From Nereocystis luetkeana (taxonomy: Eukaryota; Sar; Phaeophyceae; Laminariales; Laminariaceae): a stretch of DNA of 64,000 nt. The first letter of the stretch is position 1; the number at the start of each line of letters is the position of its first letter. The notes under the pieces are model-generated. The model was given only the letters and a program-made list of their open reading frames with translations. It was not told where the DNA came from and did not search any database. Location of the stretch: positions 1,752,501-1,816,500 of the forward strand of contig JARUPZ010000026.1 in assembly GCA_031213475.1 (NCBI GenBank). The letters run 5' to 3'. Positions 57,001-64,000 of this stretch are shown piece after piece. Both the position numbers and the translations under genes were made by a program.

Positions 57001-60000
57001 CGCACCGCTATGTCCCAAGATATCGTGACCGTTTGGATCCAGGCCTTGGATGCAAGCGGCCCTTCTATTTAGAGACAGAGGCCCATGTGTACTCTGTCGT
57101 TCGTAACGAGGTCGTTGTGTGCAACAAGACACCATATTTTTTTGCAGAGCAAACGCTCTAAAAGCTACACGCACCGTGCATACGTGCCACGCGCGATCGA
57201 AGTACACCACGCACAGCTTCCAAAGATGAGCTTCGAGGAGAAAAACCAACCTCACAGCTGAAGTGTGTGTGTGTTTAAATAATGTACTGGTGCAGGTGTG
57301 TGGGCGGATGGGTGTGTAGGTGTAGGCCGCGGTTAGCTCTGACGTGGGGATTTGTCTTTTAATTATCAGAATTTGCTCAGGCTGCTTTTTATATACGAGG
57401 TACCAGGTACGAAGTATTGCGTAGTGCGTCCGCCCAACGGGTTGTGTTGTGCAAAGTGGCGTTCTTTCGACGGGGGTGCCTAGCGGATCCTCTCGCGCCG
57501 CTGTGTGTACAACCCGAGTTTTGTACACTCTTGACAAGGCATGGTACGTATCCGTTTTTTGTGCACTTTTGTGGACTACATATGGCCTTAGTTGCTGTTT
57601 TGTGTACTCGTACGGCAGCTGTGTTTAGTGTCTGGGGCATGCCATTGAGGTTGGGGTCGATGTTGTTCCTTCGAATCAATGCTCGCGCCGCTCCCAACAT
57701 ATTTCTAGTTCATCCTAGTGTTTTTTTCATGATCTCATCTGCGAGGAGGAGAACCCCATCTCATCATCCGGACGATTGTTGCATCGCGCTCTCGTTCCTG
57801 ATTACCTTCCTCTCTCTCTCAGGTTGCCGGGGATCGTTCCGCGGAAACTTCCGTTAGACACCTGGCCCTGGAGTTCCTAGTGTCCATCGTGGAGGCGGCA
57901 CCCGCCATGTGCCGCAAGATGGGGGACGGGGACGGCTCTACTTCTACCTCGGCCCCTGCGTCTATCACGGCTTCTAGCCCTGCCTCCCCTAACAGCCCCA
58001 CAGGCTTTGCCATCGGGGGGGGCGGTGATGGGATGGCTGGAGTTGTAGAATGCGCGGGTGGCGGTTCAGCTGGCGGGGTTGGTGGCAGCGGCGGTGGTCA
58101 GAACAGCTTTGCGGCTACGGTTATCCCGGTGTGCTTCTCCATGATGACGGAGCTCCCGGTGAGTGCCCTTGGGGGTTTCTGGAGTACGGAGGGGGGTTCG
58201 GCGGGAGAGGGGGGATCTTGTCTTGTCCGACCACCGTAGTTTTTCAACAGAGCCATGCGGGTTTCGTGGTGTACTTCTCGATGATGACGGAGCTCCCCTT
58301 GACTGCACTGGGGTTTATGGGGTGCGGGGAGGGGGGTGTTCTTCTGTTTAGGGAGCCATGCTTTAGGGGAGCGGGGTACACGGGGTCATGTCTTGTCCGG
58401 CCCGTAGATTTTGTAGCAATCCGAAGAAGCGTCTTATTTCTTGGATCGCACGCACGTACAGCAGTACCAGCAGTACAGGTACATTAGAAGAGTGTTTGGT
58501 CACTGAGGCATAATCTCCTGAGTCGGATGAAGTTTGAGGGGGGCGGGAGGAGGGAAGGGGGACAGGGAATGCTGTCATCGTGCCTCGAGCACGTTGTCCT
58601 TCGCGCCCTGACATTCAGGCCGTAGGTTACAAGAGCCGTTCTTCGTATGTCTTCCCCGTATGCTTTTCATGCAACTTCAGGAAAACGCGTCGTGGGCCAT
58701 GGGGGAGTCGGAGGAGGAGGACTCCGTCGAAGACAACGTGTGCGAGGTATGATATTATGTGCTTTCCGCGATAGCCCCTCTCATAGCAGATTGGGCACGT
58801 ACTGATGTGGGGCACCGGAAGGCGATGTGTGAATCGTATGAATTGAATGAATAATATCGCCGTGATTGCTCTTCTCAAGTGAAATGAGGGGCGCCCGTTT
58901 CGGGAAAAGACGCAGGCACAGCTGTGGGCGTTGGGAGAGCAGTAGCGCCGGTATTATGCTGCGACAAATAGTAATTTCCCCGTTTTAACCGCCGTAAGTA
59001 CGGCTCGCTAGCGATGGCATACCCCCTCGGACGAATCTCCCACTGGTTCACTCGACATCCGCAAAAGTGAAGAAAAGAAAACGCCGAGCCACATCGGGAA
59101 AAGTGAAAAAAAAAACGCCAAGCGAGGTCTTGACGAGATCTTCCCATCGCCACTATTCTGATTGCGTGTGTGTTCCTTCTTTTTGTTGTCGAGAAAACCG
59201 GTTCAGACGATCGTATAGAGGGGCGTGTTGTGTTGTCTTACTTATAACGTTAAAAAAACAACAGCTGTGAGGTCGAGGATTATGTCGAAGCCCATCTTTG
59301 CAAGCCGTGTGTGGTGCTTCGGTCGCGCGTACTTTGAAAACGGGCTCTGTATGGCTACCTTATTACGCGTTCGTGACATGGCAACAGCATCAACCGCAGT
59401 GACAATATCTGAGTTGGAGTGTCGGCCTTGCTTCGGGCCGATCATATCTCCGTTTCGAGCTCTAGCTCTTTCAGAGTATAGGTATAGTAGATGCCCCCTG
59501 GTTTGTATTATCTGGTCGATCCAGATCGTGGTTGCCGGATGGGACCTGCTGCTTAGGTGTTGCGAGCACGTTTTTTCCGAGTGGGGTCTGCATGGTATGG
59601 CTCTCTTGCGCAACGTAGAATATCATAACGAACAACGTAGTACCTGGGTGATCTTTTTCGCCATCCTTCAGGTGAGTAAAAAAAATACACCTATAGAAGT
59701 CGGGCAGGGCAGCCAGTCGCGACGATGGTAGTTTCGCAACCTAAATATGTATTCCCGTTGTAGTATGTATCGCCGTATGAGGGTGGAAACCTTCTATGGG
59801 CGTTTTTGGAGGAATAATGGTACGTGCACTGCCGCAACGAAATCTGATTCGTTTTCCCTAATCTCCGCCTGACGCTCTCCAGGTGGGATCGGAGGCGTTG
59901 GAGAGAGTTGCACAGGCGTTGGGAGCCAAGGCCGCGCTCCCCCAGTGCAGGCGTTTGGTGATGGAGGGGCTAGGGGGGTGGACCTGGCAGCACCAACACG

Positions 60001-63000
60001 CCGCCCTGTCGGCCTTGGGGGTTCTCGCAGACGGTGAGTGTTGAATTTGCGTGGTGAGATGGATGGATGGCTCTAAAGTATCGTGAAGTTAGCCCCTACA
60101 TTACGAGCGTACGGTAAATGCCGTCCTGGATGGTGTACGGTCAATGCCGTAGATTCCGCGATCCCTCACGACCCGATCGTTGGTAGCCGTTGGCGAGCGA
60201 GCACATGGATGGCATTAACGTCAATGCATGTGTACGGTAAATGACGTACACGGCGCCCCACTCACCGCACCCCAATCGCCGGTAGCCGTGTGTACGAGCG
60301 AGCGCACCGATGACGTCCAAGTTCAACACAAACGTACGGTAAAGGCCGTTCAGGCGTACGAGCAATGCCGCACACGCCCCACCCACCTGCGACCCCGTCG
60401 CATATATATACCCGTTGGATGGCAAGCACTACCACAGCGTTAAACTGCATGTTTGCGTACGGCAAATACCGTGCAGGACGCCAATATCCCCCGCGACCCG
60501 ATCGTCTGTAGCGGTAAGCGACAGAGGCCGGCTATGACGTCATTCTTATGGCAAGCGTACCGTAAATTTCCCGTACAGGCGTAGGGTCGATGCCGTGCAT
60601 GCCCCACCTGCCTGCCACCCGATGGCATGTAGCCGGTGGAACGAAGCGCTCTGACGGCGTCAAACTCCATGCTTGCATGCAGTAAATGCTCGACACACCG
60701 CTCCACTCATGCGCAACCAGGTCATCGGTAGCAGTGCGCGAGCGGGCGCACCGATGACGTCAACTCTATGTCGAGCGTACGGTAAATGCTGTACAGGCGT
60801 ACGGTCAATGCCGTACACGCCCCCCCCCCCCCTCAGGGACCCGATTGCATGTAGCCGTTGGAGAACGAGCGTTCCTACAGCGTCAAACTCCGTTCATGTG
60901 TACGGTAAATGCCGTACACGCCGACCTTGCCCCGCGAGCGTAGGCAGACACCGGAGATGCTCGGACAGGACGAGCACCTCCGATTAACTTATCAGTGCCG
61001 GGCGGCGTACGTATCAAAAGTATTTAGCTTGCGTATACAGTGGGTGCCCCCGACGCCAGAGATATGTGGTGCAAGCCGAAAACACGCCTCTTGACTAGCC
61101 TCCTCTCTAGTGTACAGTGGAAAAATCACAGCTGTAGTGTAGGCGGTTCCGGCCGACTTTTTCCACTCTTACCTGTTGTTTTCTCGCAGCGTGCCCTCTC
61201 TTGGGTCGGGATAACCTTTGTCACAAGAAACGGGTTATCGCCCCCTCTCAATTCCCTTCTACGTTATTCTCTCCCTTGCCACCCGCTCCGCTCCGGCCGC
61301 CGGCTTCAGCCTACAACCAGCCGCAAGGGGACGAGGGTTTGGAGATGAGGGCGGAGGCTTTGTCCCAGGTGCTACCGTTCGTGTCCTGCTCGCGACCCCG
61401 AGTTCAGAACGCCGCCCTGTGGTCTCTCGAGAGGATGGCTGAAGATCACAGCTCAGGTGGGGTGGGGGGAAGGAAGACTTTTCGACTCGTACGTGTATTT
61501 TAAGAACCTGCTGCTGCTTCGCGGAAACCCGTTCACTCTCTGCCGGTTCCGTTGATAGCTTCGTTATATGGTCTTATAAGCAAGAGTAAATATGTAAGTA
61601 TGGGTTGATGTGTACATTCCCTTGTTTTGTTTTACGTGTTTGAACTGGTCGGGAGGATCTCTTCGAAGCAATCATGCCACCGCTTTTGTCGTGCCCCCAC
61701 CCCTTTTGAATGTATTTCGTTCATAATACGGGGGACCATAGTTAATAGGACCAAATATTGTTAGTAGAAATGGTTAAATATATAGGTTTTTATGTATACC
61801 ACAGGTCCTATTAACCGTGTTCCCCCATAGTAGTGTTAACTTTTTCTTTCTGTTTGTTATTTTTCCCCACTTTCGTTCACGTGTGTGGAGGGCTCGAGGA
61901 GGACTCTCGGAGCCCCCCTCCTTCGTTTTCGTCTACTATGATAAATGTCCTGGCCTAACCGCTCATTCACTTTTACTTCGTACTGATGCGTACCACTCTG
62001 ATCCAATATGTAAGAAACGTGTTGACTGAATGTTTCATATGCTAACTGGTACCTGGTACACATTATCTTTCTGTCGATTTTACCGCCTGCCTCGTTTTTT
62101 TTTCAACTCTTGTTTCTGTTTTTCTGTTGGTGTAAAGGGCTCGAGGAAGACCACTTCGAGGCGATCATGCCGGCGCTTCTGGCATGCCTCGACCCCGCCA
62201 ACAGGTGTTGTCCCAGAGTGGTCCACCGGGCTCTACTGGCGCTGGTCCAGGTCTTGGAGGCTGGTCCGGAGGGTGGCGTTATGCCGCATGCGGAGACGCT
62301 TTTGGAAAGGTGCGCTTGAGTAGCGATCGGTTTCATGTTTCTTCCTCGCTCCTGTGAGTGCCTTTCGTCTGTAACCGTTACTCCACCAATCGAAATCCAG
62401 TGTTCGTGCTTATTCTGCGCCCTGCAGAGGTGTGAGCTCTGTCGTCACGAAGGACGAGACCGATTAAGTAAACCCATGACAACCGCTAACCGGACGATTT
62501 GCACTGTCTCGTCCTACCCCTCCCCGGCATGCCGTGCCCTGCGCCCTCCCCTGCCCCGTCCTCTCATATCCCTGTGAACAGGTCTGTGATGCTCATTCGG
62601 CAAGGGACGCTGATGGTTCAGGAGGCTTCGGTGTCTCTCGTGTCGACAGTCGCGGAGACAGGGCAGGAAGGCTTCGGGAGGTTTTATGACGTGGTCATGC
62701 CCTTCCTCATGCAGGTGCGCATTCGTCGTGTTGCGTTCTTCTGCTTCACTTTTTTGCCTTTTCGTTTAAGCACATGGATCGACAGCCGTGCATAGATGGT
62801 CAGCTCACTGACGAACTGTCAAAATACATGGTGCCTGATGTACGATAGTACGTACGTAGCTGATACGGAGTATTAAAAGATACCAGGTAGTAATTGTATT
62901 AGCAACAGTATGCGGCTCTACCCCATGCAGTGGTTGAGACTAAGAAAGTCGACCCCCAAGTAGTATGTTGTTGTTGTTGTTGTTCTCACATTAACTCACA

Positions 63001-63400
63001 ATACAATGCAGTCCGTGGTCGCAGGACAGGCTCCAACAACTCTGGAGTGGAAGAAATACCTCGGTAGTAAAACGGAGGCAAAAACAAAAAACAAGCATAC
63101 GCACTCCACCACTGGGGACACCGGGGAAGCAAAAAGGAGACTCAGTATGCGGTCCTTATACTGGACCCCTGTGGTTTCGATAGGACCAAGCGTTTCAACG
63201 CTTACAGCGATGCTGACGATGGTGGTGCTGGTGATAATGATTGTGATGGTGATGATATACGATGAAGCGGCTTATCATGGTCGCATGCATGTCAACGCCT
63301 CGCAGGTCTTGAGCTCCTGTCCGGCAGCCGAGCAACGCCTGCTCCGGGGGAAAGCCTTGGAATGCGTGTCCCTTGTAGGGTCTACGGTGGACAAAGAAAG
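48001..63400 (+). CDS. IPO5: Importin-5 / karyopherin beta-3, exons 1-11 (3' end beyond window)
   Basis: Exons: 48001-48276, 53978-54238, 55002-55704, 56800-56942, 57823-58158, 58681-58746, 59883-60033, 61310-61456, 62138-62309, 62582-62714, 63306-63400. All introns are GT..AG and all phases agree, giving about 827 codons. The protein follows human importin-5 in order: N-terminal HEAT repeat with [36 protein letters not shown] with [12 protein letters not shown], the acidic loop [41 protein letters not shown] and [14 protein letters not shown]. Importin-5 carries ribosomal proteins, histones and other cargo into the nucleus and binds RanGTP. It is longer than the human equivalent because of Gly-rich (exon 2), Asn/Gly- and Gln-rich (exon 3) and Ser/Pro/Gly-rich (exon 5) insertions. 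The ATG at 48001 was chosen; an upstream TTG frame is unlikely. A LINE lies about 40 bases upstream. Intron 1 (5.7 kb) is the main transposon sink. Confidence 0.9.
48277..49550. other. Importin intron 1, left part
   Basis: Unique sequence with short conflicting frames (148 residues at most, minus strand, 49079-49525), none recognisable. A G-run lies near 49,258-49,269. It holds taccwggta at 48,782. Confidence 0.5.
49551..51869. mobile_element. hAT-like non-autonomous element with 8 bp target duplication
   Basis: The left end taaagatgtcaggagacatg and right end (complement) caaagatgtcaggagacagc are inverted over 18 bases apart from the first base. Both fit the YARNG start of hAT elements. The 8 bases GGTATGAC occur just outside each end (49543-49550 and 51870-51877). 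Subterminal ctgtctgtctagg repeats stand inside both ends, as is usual in hAT elements. No transposase was found. The interior is mostly dispersed repeat copy B. Caution: a related terminus near 39,150 is also followed by gtatgac, so part of the flank could belong to an older repeat. Confidence 0.65.
49798..51541. repeat. Dispersed repeat, copy B, with internal tandem duplication
   Basis: Homologous to 9437-10560 in the same orientation. The first about 690 bases (49798-50490) are followed by a second start, missing about 85 bases, that continues to the end (50500-51541), so about 635 bases are present twice. The join comes after ttccaatcaggcag. The copy lies inside the hAT-like element. Confidence 0.85.
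52035..52370 (-). mobile_element. tRNA-derived SINE, copy 2
   Basis: The minus-strand head has an A-box-like ggtggcttggtaggtgg and a B-box-like gggttcaagtctcacc. The body shares cggtacgtgcctt and ttttgtcgcgca with copy 1, and the tail is A-rich (plus-strand T-run with tttgttt at 52035-52055). The tRNA-like head differs clearly from copy 1, so the copies are old or belong to sister subfamilies. It lies in importin intron 1, antisense. Confidence 0.65.
52738..52821. mobile_element. Foldback MITE of about 84 bp
   Basis: tttaggacctcagtcccgtt and ctggggacaaacca on the left are mirrored on the right as tggtttgtccccat and aacgggaccgcagcagtcct-aaa, with one short bulge and a loop of about 13 bases. 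There is no coding capacity. It lies in importin intron 1. Confidence 0.75.
53328..53438. mobile_element. TA-flanked MITE of about 110 bp, with a partial copy at 53578-53634
   Basis: tacctctattcccagtacga (left) is mirrored by tcgtactggaaatagaggta (right). The right end plus its flank (ttattttccgtcttcgggca) recurs at 53579-53634, so part was duplicated in tandem or a second copy is truncated. It lies in importin intron 1, 350-650 bases before exon 2. Confidence 0.75.
55850..56260 (-). mobile_element. LINE fragment: C-terminal zinc-knuckle region
   Basis: The minus-strand frame 55986-56249 reads [11 protein letters not shown]...[25 protein letters not shown], a C-x-C...H-x4-C knuckle typical of LINE reverse-transcriptase C-termini. 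Further downstream, in other frames, comes SIAILGDRW-like sequence that should follow it, so at least one frame change and a stop are present. The family differs from the LINE at 46-48 kb as far as the overlap allows. It lies in importin intron 3, antisense. Confidence 0.7.
60100..60935. repeat. Minisatellite of about 115 bp in importin intron 7
   Basis: About eight units carry gtacggtaaatgccgtaca and often gcgtacggtcaatgccgtac, then cacgccccacc, acccgatcg-gtagccg and gagcgagcgcac with gacgtcaa. Units start near 60,110, 60,232, 60,334, 60,460, 60,550, 60,680, 60,778 and 60,898. The core has dyad symmetry (gtac ... gtac). Confidence 0.88.
61729..61827. mobile_element. MITE, 99 bp, family copy 2
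   Basis: Same family as 31512-31608: cgggggaccatagttaatag on the left, ctattaaccgtgttccccca on the right, interior atataggtttttatgtatac. TA flanks both ends (61727-61728, 61828-61829). It lies in importin intron 8. Confidence 0.9.
62967..63142 (-). mobile_element. LINE copy 2: 3' tail only
   Basis: From the (gtt)n run through tctcacattaactcacaat, gcagtccgtggtcgcaggac and ctctggagtggaagaaatac to aaaaaggagact it matches the 3' end of the LINE at 45990 almost base for base. It is a severely 5'-truncated insertion in importin intron 10, antisense. Confidence 0.92.
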
Positions 63401-64000
63401 GTCGGTGGGTCGGTCGGTCTGGCTGACTGTCGGTAGGACTCACACGTCGAACATATCGTGATCTACTGTACAGATCATCGTCTGGACCCTAATCATATAT
63501 TTGCCGCTATGACGTGGTGTGCCGGATATGTATGTAGTGTAGATTCAACCCAGGAAACATTCGCTAGATCGTGGGGGTTGTACGGCTCCCACTCGGAAAT
63601 ACGAGCTACCGTTGTAGATCTTACGGGACATAACTCTATCCGCCGTGAAGCTTTTGGATCATTAGGTGGGGATGGGAGGAGCAACTACCCAATGTGTGGC
63701 AGGCTTCGAAGCGATGTGATGTGGCTGGTTCATGTTGTTGTAGTCATGGTCTATTCAACCCTTGTGTGAGGACAAATAAGACGCAAGAAAAGAACGAACG
63801 ACAACAGTACATACAGCGTTAAGTAGCGTCATCTACACCTTAGCGTCTCAGCTGTTTTTCGTCTAGTGGCCCAAGTAGATTGCAGGGAGCGTGCACACAC
63901 GACACGTGCGCAGCAGTCACATTACGAAGTGTATTACTTTCTTGGGGCCATTGTAATCAGAAGCCACGGTTGACCCAAAAAACAGGTATCCCCCTATGCG
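63401..64000. other. Importin intron 11 (continues beyond the window)
   Basis: Begins with the donor gtcggt after exon 11. No following exon was recognised. A weak candidate at 63703 is discussed among the rejected items. Confidence 0.6.

Noticed and set aside
63703-63768. Possible importin exon 12 after gtggcag (RLRSDVMWLVHVV...)
   Set aside because: The phase fits and DVM recalls the human protein, but the frame soon ends in a stop and the rest does not match; likely chance.

Overview
The window looks like nuclear DNA of a brown alga (Phaeophyceae, Ectocarpus-like). Three things point there: a protein built almost wholly of EsV-1-7 cysteine/histidine repeats (C-x4-C-x16-C-x2-H-x12), a family known mainly from brown algae and from the phaeovirus EsV-1; genes with many introns and ordinary GT..AG borders; and intergenic DNA packed with GC-rich minisatellites and small transposons. 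The species call is inference.

Layout. 0.4-5.1 kb: tandem repeats and one TA-flanked MITE. 6.5-9.2 kb (minus): an intact 896-residue EsV-1-7 repeat protein. 9.4-10.6 kb: an unclassified dispersed repeat that recurs at 49.8-51.5 kb. 11.1-14.8 kb (plus): a three-exon gene for a 219-residue protein with three zinc-binding modules, two of them resembling PARP-type fingers. About 15.06-20.11 kb (plus): a nearly full-length but inactive Helitron with Rep, PIF1-like helicase and OTU protease domains. Two more probable Helitron 3' ends lie at 21.8 and 26.3 kb. 22.4-25.4 kb (plus): a decayed relative of the zinc-finger gene with the same exon phases, its first intron swollen by a 228-231 bp GCT/GTT-rich tandem repeat. 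25.5-36.5 kb: little recognisable besides a MITE and an inverted repeat pair. 36.6-44.2 kb: a mosaic of tandem repeats with a tRNA-derived SINE. 44.7-45.5 kb: a doubtful hypothetical gene. 46.0-48.0 kb (minus): a 5'-truncated LINE.

48.0-63.4 kb (plus): the first eleven exons of a gene for importin-5 (karyopherin beta-3). Every splice phase agrees and the gene runs off the right edge. Its introns hold a hAT-like element with an 8 bp target duplication, a second SINE, three MITEs, a LINE fragment, a LINE 3' tail and a roughly 115 bp minisatellite.

The host genes are unrelated in function: nuclear import, a presumed nucleic-acid-binding zinc-finger protein and an EsV-1-7 protein that may be regulatory. 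The region is best read as a few genes in a transposon-rich setting. No LTR retroelement, Polinton or integrated virus was recognised, and no CRISPR array or rRNA gene.
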